Shown here: positions 1 through 10,279 of the stretch, piece after piece | Numbering within the stretch: position 1 is the stretch's first letter | Layout of the letters: every line of letters begins with the position of its first letter | Notes under the pieces: generated by a model | What the model saw: only the letters and a program-made list of their open reading frames with translations | The model's database searches: none | Told to the model about the DNA's origin: nothing | Position numbers and translations under genes: made by a program | NCBI GenBank assembly: GCA_019914995.1 | Contig: CM034133.1 | Span: 4,402,001-4,466,000 of the forward strand | Reading direction: 5' to 3' | Source: Acanthochlamys bracteata | Lineage: Eukaryota; Streptophyta; Magnoliopsida; Pandanales; Velloziaceae | DNA length: 64,000 nt

Positions 1-393
1 AATCACCAAGGATGTTTTACTTCCTCTTTTTTTTTTCGACTTAATCCGTGCCTCATGTTTCTCCCCAAGGATCAACTATTCTATCTGAAACAAACTTTAC
101 CTCACCACCTACCACTACCCACCCACCCTTTTTCCGTTCCTCCCTGGCATCAGCGTCTCTGCCACTAGCTCCTCTTATGCTAGAGTCTTCTTTGCAAACA
201 CTTAGCTCCAACTTTTTGTCCCCTTCTCCCGTAGCTTTCCTATCTCCTTCAACTCTTCATACAACTCCATTATCCTACCACCAGTATCCACTCAGAATCA
301 CTAGGGACTTACCCTATCTAACCCTACTAATGCCTCAGCGAACACCACATCTTCTCTACCTTACTTACTAAGCTCACCCTCAAATTCCAGCGT

Positions 394-1940
394 GTGCTTT
401 CCAGCACCTTCTCTAGGCCCACCACCACTACCTTACCAGAATCTTTCATTACTGGAGCACAATGCGATCGACAAAAGCTCCCAACTTTTGATAGAACAGT
501 ATCTCAAGAATGGCTTTATTCTGCCGCCAAATATTTTCGATACTATGAAATTACTTCCAAAGAGAGAATTACTATTGCAGCTATGTATTTCTCTAGTGAA
601 GCAAACAAATGGTACCAAACTTTCGACGTGACCGGCCACAACACTCTTGGAAAGATCTAACTGGAGCCATTCTACACCAATTTGGACCTACCGTTTTTGG
701 CAATCCAAGCTTTACTCTGCATCGTCTCTCTGAAACTGGCTCCATCGCAGAATATCAACAGCATTTGAGGATTTACGCACTCTCATGCCATTCGTAGCTG
801 AACATGATCTTGTTGGTTGATTTTGTGGTGCATTGCATCACAAGATAGCTTTGGAAGTAATGGCTCGTGGGCCACGAGATCATGGTTGTTAAAATTCCGA
901 TTTAAATTTTAAAATTCTACGATTTTACGATTTTACATCAACAAAACGATCCTATTTGATACAAGATTTCAATTTTACTTCAAATCTGTAAGATCTCGAT
1001 CTTAATCCTAAAATTCTTAAGATCCCGATTTTATTTGCGATCTCACGATTTCAGCTTATAAAAAATTTTCATGAATCAGAAGAACTCTCGAAGATTTTGA
1101 GTGAAGCTGAAATAGCTAAAGAAGATCAGTCGTACTGTTGTGTTTGGTTTATTTCGTGAGGGATTTATTTTGAGAGCAAAATATTTTTTGTATGGTGATG
1201 TTTTGAATTATGATTTTTTTCTTTATTTGAGGCGATAAAGACGGATTGCTTGATTACATAAAAAATTAGATTTTCTAATAAGTGTTTATTTACAAATAAT
1301 GATATAATATGTAAAGATATTGTGATAATAAGCTAAATGAATATAAAAATTGTTAATGATATAGTTTATCTGAACTACAAATATGAACATTGTTAATTTA
1401 TTACATTAAGATGAAATATAAGAAAAATTATCTATTTAATTTTCAGCAATTTTAATAAGTATTATATAAAATTTTAAATTATTAAATAAATTTATAAAAA
1501 ATATTATCGATAAGTAAGATCTTACGATCTTACTTAAATTTCCGATTTTACGATCCTACACAAGCGAAACGATCCTACATAAAATCCCGATCCTGATAAG
1601 CTTGCACGAGATCTCCAGACCGCCTATAGGCTCGCCAAAATGTTTGAACAAAAATTTTCAATGGATCCCAACATTCGACAATGACGTCCAAATCATCAAC
1701 GCTCACCAATCCCTGGCTCATCATTGCAAGCTTCTATATCACCCGCGAGCACCAACAATATTTTCCAAACATTTTCTCCAAATAATCAATTTCCTCATAA
1801 TCGGCCAATCAACTTAATAACAACCAAAATAAATCTTCGACTTGCCAAAGGTCTCTGTTTATATTGTGATGCAAAATATGATCGCAGTCACCAATGTTCT
1901 GCTCAACTCTATCGTTATGTGCCATTTATAGCCTCATAGA
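394..1940 (+). pseudogene. gag fragment of the Ty3/gypsy element, split by an insertion
   Basis: Retrotransposon Gag similarity starts in the frame open from 394 to 660 and continues in another frame to about 872. It is cut by the insertion at 882-1604 and resumes at 1605. The zinc knuckle (C-x2-C, then H and C) lies near 1850-1897. If the insertion and one copy of its 9-bp duplication are left out, the frame continues directly across the junction, so gag was still in frame there when the insertion arrived. Frameshifts near 640 and 1720 show decay from other causes. Confidence 0.85.
882..1604. mobile_element. 723-bp non-autonomous DNA element inserted in gag (9-bp TSD, MULE-like)
   Basis: An AT-rich segment with no usable ORF is flanked by a perfect 9-bp direct repeat, CACGAGATC, at 873-881 and 1605-1613. 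The gag frame reads straight through once the segment and one repeat are removed, so both ends are exact. Both ends are rich in variants of GATTTTACGATCCTAC in opposite orientations, giving weak, long inverted termini. A 9-bp target duplication is typical of Mutator-like elements; that assignment is inference. A related 3' portion lies at 47915-48211. Confidence 0.85.
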
Positions 1941-2718
1941 TCCCCAAACCATATGCGTAATGGGCCGCATTAAGCGACAAGATGTCCTCATATTTATCGA
2001 CTTCGGCAACACTCATAACTTTATCACTTCCAAATTGGCAAAATAATTACAATTCCAATCCACTTCGGTCAAACCCCTCAAGATAGAACTTACAGATGGA
2101 CACCCACATACAATTGAGCTACTTTATCAACAGATTCTGCTCACGGTTCAAGGAACTCAACTTTCAGTCGAGGCATACCCATTTTCGCTGGGAGGAATGG
2201 ACTTAGTTCTCGACATCCAGTGGCTTGGGAGCCTCGGCGATGTCATATGTAATTGGAAACGCTCTGACATGCATTTCTCCCTTCATGGTAATGACTTTGT
2301 CTTGCAAGGCATTCGAGATGGCAGTATCTCTCGCTTAACAAGCATGAGTGACCTTGAATCCCTTATGTGCTATTCGTATTATGGCAGCCATCGATGAGGT
2401 AGAAACACCAATCCCTTGGCCTGCAAACTTACAAAAGTTTTTGGCACAATATTCTATACTATCTTCTCTACCAAAAGGACCACTGAAAGTACGACCATGC
2501 GACCATCGCATCCCCTATATCCAGAAGCCTCACTTGCTAATCTACAACCATATTGGTATCCGTTTTTCCAAAAAGTAGAGATCGAAAGAACAGTCAAAGA
2601 AATGCTTGAACAAGGTATAATTTAGCCAAACTCTTCTACTTTCTCCTCACTTGTTCTATGCGTCAATAAAAATGATGGGTTATGGCGGTTTTGCGTCGAC
2701 TACCGAGCACTAAACGAT

Positions 2719-3630
2719 ATGACGGTAAAGGATAAGTATCCCCCTGTCATCGATGAACTATTGGATGAATTGTATGGTGCTCAATTCTTCTCCAAGCTAA
2801 ACTTAACGTCTGGTTATCATCAAATTCAAGTACACAATGCTGATGTGCACAAGACAACATTTCGCACTCACGACAACCACTATGAGTTTCTCGTGATGCT
2901 CTTCGGCCTTACGAATGCTCCTGCAATCTTTCAATCTCTCATGAATAATGGTTTCCGCCCCTACCTGTGTCGATTTGTCTTGGTCTTTTTTTATAATATT
3001 TTAATATATAGTTCTTCTTGGCAAGCTCACTTAGAAAATCTTCATATCATTCTCACCTTATTGGAAAAACTACGAGCAAATCTCTCCAAATACAACTTTG
3101 GTTGTTCATCCTTGGACTATTTGGGACACATCGTCTCAGCAGAAGGTATCGCCACTGACCTATCCAAGGTACAAGTAATGACAGCATGACCGACACCAAG
3201 TTCTATTACTTCCTTGTGAGGATTTCTTGGACTAACGGGCTACCACTGAGTTGTAAACAGTAAGATAGCTGCTCCTTTAACTGCTCTCTTGAAGAAAGAT
3301 AGTTTTCTATGGTCGCAAGAATCAGCCAATACCTTCAATGTTCTCAAACTAGCGATGATAACTACCCCTGTTTTAGCCAGCCCCAATTTCAACTTGCCAT
3401 TCACCATCGAAACTGACGCTTTTGGTAATGGACTTGGCGCACTCTTATATCAAAGCAATCGATCTATTGCATATTTCAGCAAAGCTATCTCTAGAGCGGC
3501 ATTAGGAAAGTCCACTTATGAGAAAGAATTGATGGCTCTAGTTTTGGCAGTAAAATACTGGCGGTTGTACTTGTTAAGACACCGATTCATCATTAAAACG
3601 GACCATCTAAGTTTCAAATATTTACTGTAA
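2719..3630 (+). pseudogene. Reverse transcriptase / RNase H fragment of the Ty3/gypsy element
   Basis: The frame 2719-3189 carries RT palm motifs (LNLTSGYHQIQV, FGLTNAPAIFQ) but has Tyr-Asn where the catalytic Asp-Asp should be. A stop and a frame change near 3187-3288 separate it from the RNase H frame 3289-3630. That frame keeps a TDAFGNGLGALL core and the YEKELMAL motif. It can be recognised but is catalytically dead. Confidence 0.9.
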
Positions 3631-3891
3631 CAACACCTCCTAACACCTGAACAACAAAAATGGTTGATAAAAATTTATTAGGATACAATTATTCTATTGA
3701 ATATAGGTCGGGGAAGGAAAATATTGTCGCCGATGCTCTGTCTCGTTGTGCTTATGCATCTCTGGCGGCATTCTCTTCCATCTAGCCATTCTTTTGTGAT
3801 GACCTCAGGCAAGCTCAACGTACAGATAATGAGACCATTTCCCTCATTCAGCAGATTCGTCCAGGCGATTACACCAACCTATCTTTAAGCA

Positions 3892-4640
3892 ATGGAATTC
3901 TATTACATCACCATCGCATTTGGATTCCTGCAAGCTCTTTCCTTCACCACTAATTACTTTTCGAAGCCCATAACTCGGCTCAGGGGTGGGCATGGAGGTC
4001 GGTTCCGTACGTACAAATGTCTTTCTAGCATGTTCTACTGGCCAGGAATGACTAAGGACGTCCAACACTACATCTCAGCGTGCAATACTTGCGCTCACGC
4101 AAAAAGTTGTTCTCTTCATTTTGTTGGCCTCCTACAACCATTACCTATTTCAGACACCATTTGGATAGATATTTTTATGGACTTCATTGAAGGATTGCCG
4201 ATGTCCAAAGAGAAGAATGTAATTCTTGTAGTTGTCGATCGCCTCTCCAAATTTTGACGCTTTCTTCCTCTCCGACACCCATACTCAATATTCTGTTGCT
4301 GATCTTCTTTCCCGAGAAATCGTCACACTTCATGGTAGACCGGAGATAATAGTCAGCGATCGTGATCTCATCTTTGTTAGCAACTTCTAGAAAGAACTCC
4401 ACATATTGCAAGGTACCGCCTCCACACCAACTCTTCTTACCACCCACAATCGGATGGCTAGACAGAAGTTCTTAATAGAGGACTCGAATATTATCTTCAA
4501 TTTTCTTTGTTGGCGAGCACCCACGTCAATAGATGTGTTGGCTATATTGGGCTGAATATTTTTATAACATTAGCACCCATTCCGCAACCAAGATCTCTCT
4601 GTTTGAAGCCGTCTACGGACACCCTCCACCTCTTTTGGTT
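3892..4640 (+). pseudogene. Integrase fragment of the Ty3/gypsy element
   Basis: The frame 3892-4257 holds a zinc-binding region (HGG... then CNTCAHAKS near 4081-4110) and the start of the catalytic core (WIDIFMDFIEGLP). A stop at about 4255 ends it. The rest of the core is recognisable to about 4640 in shifted frames. A GPF-type stretch and a chromodomain-like tail follow to about 5200. All are broken by stops. Confidence 0.85.
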
Positions 4641-5228
4641 TCCGTCGCCAACAGACCTGCTACAATAGACAGCGTCGGCCATCAACTCTGAGAATGCGAT
4701 GTGATCCTTTGAGACCTCAGACAGCATCTGCAACACGCCCAACATCGTATGAAACAAACCGCTGATCGTCGTTGACAAGATAAATTCTTTCAACATGGTG
4801 ACTAAATTTTTCTTAAGCTACAGCTGTATCGACAAACGTCGGTTGTAAACCGTCGTAATTATAAGTTACGACATCGGTTCTATAGCCCTTTCGTATTCTT
4901 GAACGAGTCGGTCAGGTATCTTATCGGTTGGATCTTCCTGACGATGTAAAAATTCATCCAATGATATATATATCCCAACCCAAGGATAGCCGCTCTGTTC
5001 TCCTCTTGGTCATACCACAGGTTCCACGATTAAATGAGGATGGCTAACTTCACCTAACTCCACGTAGCATCCCCAACTACAGAACTATTTCAACCAGTAT
5101 TATCAATCATAGGGAGGCTTTGGTAGCTTGGCAAGACTTGTCAGATGAGAATGCAACTTGGGAGGATGTCTCGGTACTACATCAGCAATGCTCTCTCGTG
5201 GACAAGATTGTTTTTTGGAGGGAGAGAA

Positions 5229-5640
5229 TGTTACAATTACTACTCCAACAGAAATAAAAAATAGTAACATAATTACACCCAGTAACTTAGATTTTACTAT
5301 AGTAATATAGCTAATATAAAAAATATAAAAAATCACCAAAAGATCTTACACGTATGTATGGCTTTGGGTGGGGTGGGGGAGAAGAACTTACCTGCTTGCC
5401 TTTGCCTTTTATTTTGTTGTACTGCAATTCCCAACCGTATCGTATCACAAAGTCCACCTGATTCGGACCTAAATAAACAGAGCTGGACTTTTGATGAAAC
5501 TTCTCGACATATTATTGGATTGCAGACTTTCCATAAATCCAGAAACTGGGTACCACGTTTTTTAGAATTATAATAGACAGAGCAGTGGGACATGGAGCAC
5601 ACAAGCCACCAAAAGACACTGCTCAAAATCCTAACACACA
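5229..5640 (+). mobile_element. Possible 3' LTR of the Ty3/gypsy element
   Basis: A purine-rich run at 5216-5228 is followed directly by TGTTACAA, the usual layout of polypurine tract and LTR start. A TG...CA-bounded segment could end near 5640 (CCTAACACACA), giving about 412 bp. The 5' LTR is outside the window, so the end is a guess. The open frames inside it are not convincing genes. Confidence 0.45.
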
Positions 5641-6499
5641 ATTTTATAAATAAAATACTAAGAGCTTGTGTAAATGGGAATTAGAAAAATAAAAGACAAA
5701 AAATATTTAGTTGTAAAGCCAAATTGAGTCCCTATACTGTCGCTAAGTACACTTTTGCCCATTGATTTTCAAAGTTCAATTTGAGGACTGTATTTCAGTT
5801 CTTTTACGGGCTTGCCTTGATGCAACCTAAATATGATTAAGTTAGATAACCGTCATCGCATGTGAACCAACGCAAAGCCAACTTTGCACCAAAAATGGAC
5901 ATCAAAAGAACTGGAAATTGGCTCGAATTGCTTTGGCTAGCCCACATACTACAGCATCACCACTAAACAGGTTTATCTAGATATCAAGATGGCATAAGGA
6001 GATAAAATAAGCTTATTGTTATATTGAAAGCTACCATAGCAAAAGAACTTGCTTATTCGTCAATCGTCATTTCCAATAACACAGGAAAATGAACATAAGC
6101 ACAAATAAAACAACTAAAATGTACACTTTTAATGTATATGGACAAAATAAAATTTGGCTATAGTGTATGGATCCAACTTGACTTTAAACCAAATACTTCA
6201 CGAACTATTTGATACTACGTCTTCGTATTTCGTTACCGATGTTAGTATCTAAGGAAAGTAGGAAAAGTCTGGAGCCTTTTTCATCTTTAACCAGCTTTCG
6301 ACGAAACAAATATTAATGATATGACAATGTTCGACAGTTAAGCAAATCCAAACACCTTACGTGTAGAGAAGATATAGCACTACATTACTAGGGAAGAATT
6401 TTCGTATTGAACCCAAATTGGACTTAAGTTCTTGTTATGATAACTGCTTAAAATGATTTGTATTACCACAATGATGAATGCCCAGTGCTTGTTCCGTTT
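5641..6499. other. Intergenic stretch, no gene recognised
   Basis: No frame here shows a family I recognise. Phrases such as AAATTGAGTCCCTATACTG near 5720 resemble the ends of common dicot repeats, but I could not pair the ends. The right end abuts the PP4R3-like pseudogene. Confidence 0.4.
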
Positions 6500-7220
6500 G
6501 CTAAACTTGATTGAGCACGGCGCTGGTTTCTTCTTCTTGATAATAAGCAGAAACTGAGTCCTCCTCGTCACTGGACAAGACAAGAAGAGAGGAAATTAAA
6601 ATTGTCGTACCTATCTTATGTTAGTCAGCTGAGAAGAACATTAACCTATCCTCATCAAAATAATCCTCCTCATCCTTTTCAAGATCACGCTCATCGACCT
6701 TCTTCCTCTGGACTACAGTTCTATCAGTATCCTTTACATCAGAGTTCTCAGTGGATTGCTTAAGAACATCAACAAAAAGGAGAAAAAAAAAAGTAAGGGT
6801 AACACAACATGCGATGGTTGTTCTCGTATCGATATGTAAGGAGATTCTACCTGCTCATATTTTACCTTGATGGCATGAATAGTTCCAAGATGCTCAAACA
6901 TTTACAAGTTGTTCCCAGAAAGAACCAACTAAATACACAATTAGCGTTTTGAGATTTTCATGCATCAATGCGTTCCGAATGAGAATACTGGTGCTTAATA
7001 ATCACACCAGACTCGAGGATTGGCTACCTTACAGATACACTCAAGGAGTTCACGCACTCCTGAGTGAAGCAAATTGTAATGTTCACCATTCTCAAGAAAA
7101 GCATCAACTACTGGTTTTAGAAGGTTGTTTCTAACAATATGGCGAATAAGATGTTGATCCTCGAAAATAAGAACAGAAGCTACATTAGCTTTGAGGATAC
7201 AATCAGTCTTAGATGGCAAT
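6500..7220 (-). pseudogene. Broken PP4R3/SMEK (protein phosphatase 4 regulatory subunit 3) fragment
   Basis: PP4R3 is the SMK-1/armadillo-type subunit that targets protein phosphatase 4. On the minus strand, 7220-7028 encodes a typical SMK-1 stretch (IRHIVRNNLLKPVVDAF, then a YNLLHSGVRELLE-like segment), followed by a GT border. About 6965-6845 encodes a piece with SFWEQLV and then GTIHAIKVKYEQ, joined by a one-base frameshift. About 6780-6640 encodes an acidic segment (DLEKDEEDYFDED). An intron ending CAG near 6564 leads into DEEDSVSAYY and a stop. Exon borders survive, so it is an unprocessed relic. The N-terminal PH-like part and most armadillo repeats are absent. Confidence 0.8.
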
Positions 7221-7374
7221 ACTGATTAGCCATACAATTACTGATATTATACCTATCAAAATACAAATCCAAGAGCTCACATCTAGACAGAGAACGTATG
7301 GGTATAATAAAGGGCATAAGCATAACAGTTTAATAAAATACATAAAAACAAAACTAAGACTGCCATAATAAGAC

Positions 7375-7617
7375 TTGAAAAATCCATCTGAAAATCCGAA
7401 ACAGGAATTATGCCATTTCGAACTCCTACATCACTACGACATTGGTCCTCTTGCTACTATTGTAATTGCTATATTAATCCTTTTTTCATTGCTTACTGTT
7501 TCTCGCGACCCTTCAAATGCTGTATTTACTTATGTTAATGTTAAAAGCGAAGCACTTCAAAGAAGAAAACACAAAAATACATCACAAATTCCAACATTTT
7601 ATGTCAGATTTAACTAA
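7375..7617 (+). CDS. Unrecognised 80-codon open frame with one hydrophobic segment
   Basis: The translation has one hydrophobic stretch of about 22 residues (IGPLATIVIAILILFSLLTV) between polar flanks, like a signal anchor, then a basic segment. The frame begins without a convincing ATG (the first codon is TTG), so it may be an exon remnant. I recognise no family and it may be a chance ORF. Confidence 0.15.
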   Translation: MKNPSENPKQELCHFELLHHYDIGPLATIVIAILILFSLLTVSRDPSNAVFTYVNVKSEALQRRKHKNTSQIPTFYVRFN

Positions 7618-8737
7618 AAAATCCTTGTAAATACTTTCCAAAGCAAACTGTCACGGACTAATAAAGTTTTAGCTCAGCTCCATGCATCACTTCTCGTCGC
7701 ACCTCCTGTGCCTAAATCGGCCTTTTTTACAAAAAAATATTAAAGATAGCTAAGAAAATTTGTATATACTTGACAAAAATAAGATAAATAAGAAGCACAC
7801 TTGATAAGAGTTTGAAATTTTTTTTATTGTCACTCAATTGCTCGCCACAAAGCTTTGCTTATTGGTTGCAAATAATGGCATTGCCTTTCTATATACTCTA
7901 TGCATCTTTTTAATGAACGGTGAAAATTAATTTGATCTGGAGAATATTAACTTAGAATTTCTTAAAAAAAATTTCACCTTCCAAAATATCCAACGTCTCC
8001 TTCACCGCCTAATTGCTGCATGAAACTGCCTTCGACAAGCGGTAGGGATCCTAATCGTCAAGCTCGTGAACTCCGGCTTACTTCTTCCTATTTGTTCGAG
8101 CTTGGTTATTATTCTCACTGGTACCCATACAACTTTTATTAGTTCTTCAAACCTTAATAAGCTCAAGTAGAAGCTTCAGCGGCCACTCTCGATCTCAAAG
8201 GTTGAAAATGAAATTAGTTTTCTTCTTTGATCGATTTATAAGTTTTGATCTATAGATATTGTGTAAAATTAATGAGATAGTTCATCATCTCCAAGTAGTT
8301 ATTCATTGTTATGGGCATTTAATTTTTATAAATAAAGTTTGGCTTTTTTTAAAAGAAAGGAAAATTTTCGTGGGGTTTCTTTTGTGTGTGTGCTTTGTTG
8401 TTGAAATTGTTGATGGTGGTGAAGGGGTAAGCGATCTATTGAAAATTTAAAGACAAGTTTTGCATTCGTCACTTATTTTTGGTCCTTTTTGTTTGTCAAT
8501 ACTTCTGTTTAATTGGTGGTGAAGGGTGAGCAGGCACACCATATCTGTTTGTTGGTGATGAGAGTGAAATGATAAACGGAATAGCTGGTGCGTTTGCAGC
8601 TTTTGGTTTAGTTTTCTTTTTTATTTTTATGTTTGTTTATTTTCTTGTGCTTGTTTTCTCTTTGAAAGTATATGAAAATACTAGTGCAAATATTGATAGC
8701 CAATATATCTCATTGATAGATATGTTATAGTTTACTT

Positions 8738-8790
8738 AACCCTAAATCCTAAACCCTATACACCAAACCCCTAAATTCTAAACTCTGAAC
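8738..8790 (+). repeat. Degenerate interstitial telomere-like repeat (CCCTAAA)
   Basis: Several imperfect heptamers of plant telomere type follow one another: AACCCTAAATCCTAAACCC, then ACCCCTAAATTCTAAACTC. The unit drifts toward the right. Such tracts arise by repair or as telo-box clusters; which applies here cannot be told. Confidence 0.7.
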
Positions 8791-9125
8791 TTGACCCAAA
8801 AACTACTAAAGTGAAGCAAATTATGAACTTGTTAGCTGCTGCGGTAGTTTGTTTGTTTGTGCTATAGTTTATTTGTATTTATGCACTAGAAGCTACTGCT
8901 AGTTGTATGGTTTGTTGTGGTTAGAAGGACCATTTAAGTTGTTCAATTTAGTGTAGGATTCTTCAAACTGGTGACATACATGTTGGATGAATATACTGAT
9001 TTTCTGCTTGTTACTTCATGAATGTTTTATATTTCATGTTCTGTAGGCAAGAATTCTAGCCATCAATGCCTCTCGTACTTCTAAATGATGGTGACCACTT
9101 TCAGATAAGGTGCATTCTTTGCTCT

Positions 9126-9127
<2 letters not shown>

Positions 9128-9166
<39 letters not shown>
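9128..9166 (+). repeat. 39-bp poly(T) tract
   Basis: Uninterrupted T run from 9128 to 9166 followed by CAG. It could be a polypyrimidine tract or the poly(A) tail of a minus-strand retrocopy. No retrocopy body was recognised next to it. Confidence 0.9.
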
Positions 9167-9332
9167 CAGCTACAACAGACGGTTTTTAGTATGGACTGCT
9201 CTTAATTAATGAACTCATTGTTTTGTTCCACTAGACGAACTGCATAGATTCTACCGTTCCAGCACAGGGAGTGTTTGCCCAGGAAGTGAAGAAGCTACAA
9301 GCTGACAGTTCAAGCCTTCCGAGCAAATAAAG

Positions 9333-9628
9333 CCGTGTTTCAAACGTCCATAATTTTATCTTTTTTTGTCAGATTTTGAGTTCTGAATAATTTATATATT
9401 TTAATTATAAAAAAACTTAAACTCTACTTTCACGTATAAAATTTCAATTCTAATTTTTTTATTTGTATATTTTTTAATATTATATTTTTTAATTTTTAAC
9501 GTATTTTTAAAAACTATTAAAATATAAATATTAAACTTCACTTTCACTTTAATTTTTTAAAAAATTTTATTTTTTATTTTTTATTTTCACGAAATTCAGC
9601 TTAAAGTCATTTAAAATACGTACTTTGA
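9333..9628. mobile_element. Tourist-like MITE, family of 25987-26282
   Basis: The left end CGTGTTTCAAACGTCCATAA and the inverted right end near 9600-9625 match the ends of the copies at 18716-19008 and 25987-26282. The interior is AT-rich with no ORF. No clean target duplication is visible. Confidence 0.55.
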
Positions 9629-9877
9629 AACCATTCGAAAGAGATCATGTCTGTCTTGCTGGCGGCTACTGCATGCCAAAGAAGCAGAAGCCCGCAGCAG
9701 CTGCCTAGACATCATTATCTTTATGGCTCGGGGGCAACAACTATGTTTCTGCTAATGTTGACTGCATGTTAGTAATGAATCATTCTATGTACTAAGCATT
9801 CATGTTTAACTTAATTCTCAAGAGTTAATGTTAGTTCCTATGAAAGTGTTTATGTTTCGAGATTTTGTTTTATTGGG

Positions 9878-10275
9878 AGTGCGTTTCACTCCAATCCAGC
9901 TCTATTTTATTTCACAAGTTTTACTAAATCTTTACAATATTTTATAAATTTATTTTAAAATATAAAATATAAAAAGTTTTATAGTATAAAATTTTAATTA
10001 TTATTATTATTTTTTAAAATAAAATAAATAAAACTTATTTTTTAAAATAAAATAAAAATATTTTTGATTATAAAAAAACTTTATTTTAATAGAAATTCTA
10101 AATGCTTCTTTAGCTTCCCTTCGGTGGATGGACTTTTGATTTCGCCCCAGTGGGCTTTAATGCCTTGAGTCTTTTGTAAATTGTTGTACTATTTAAGAGT
10201 GCGTTTGGCCTTTTTTTTTTTCAACAGTACTTTTTAATTTTATATTTTATATTTTAATATATATTTTATATTTCC
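9878..10275. mobile_element. AT-rich MITE copies of the GTGCGTTTGG family
   Basis: Segment 9878-10115 starts GAGTGCGTTTCACTCC and has an AT-rich interior and a degraded inverted right end. A second partial copy starts at 10194 with AGAGTGCGTTTGGCC and fades by about 10275, just before the GC-rich PPR leader. Ends are approximate. Confidence 0.5.
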
Positions 10276-10279
10276 TTTT

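Larger units (their letters stand above)
1..5228 (+). mobile_element. Decayed Ty3/gypsy (chromovirus-like) retrotransposon, internal region
   Basis: The parts run in gag, protease, RT, RNase H, integrase order, as expected for Metaviridae. Gag spans about 394-1940 and ends in a CCHC-type knuckle at about 1850-1897. A protease remnant lies near 1996-2010, RT at 2719-3189, RNase H at 3289-3630, the integrase HHCC finger at about 3990-4110, and the integrase core from about 4140. A C-terminal stretch near 5095-5190 resembles a chromodomain, hence the chromovirus-like call. Stops and frameshifts separate nearly all parts. The protease DSG triad reads DFG, and the RT catalytic Asp pair is replaced by Tyr-Asn (2992-2997). 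No function is expected. The 5' LTR lies outside the window. Confidence 0.93.
7620..9332. other. Intergenic stretch with simple repeats
   Basis: No protein family was recognised. It holds a degenerate telomere-like tract (8738-8790) and a long T run (9128-9166). Just after the T run, a short frame at about 9240-9330 (GVFAQEVKKLQADSSSLPSK, then stop) looks like a terminal exon but I cannot name it. TTTTTTCAG at the end of the run would serve as a splice acceptor. Confidence 0.35.

Noticed and set aside
1..5350. AATCACCAA..GTTTTAC at 1 and AATCACCAA..TCTTAC at about 5330 as an LTR pair
   Set aside because: The match is only about 20 bp with several changes, and the second copy lies 100 bp inside the proposed LTR; it is too short to define termini.
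5358..5641. Overlapping frames on both strands (71 and 102 codons)
   Set aside because: They lie in the probable retrotransposon LTR, overlap each other and show no family.
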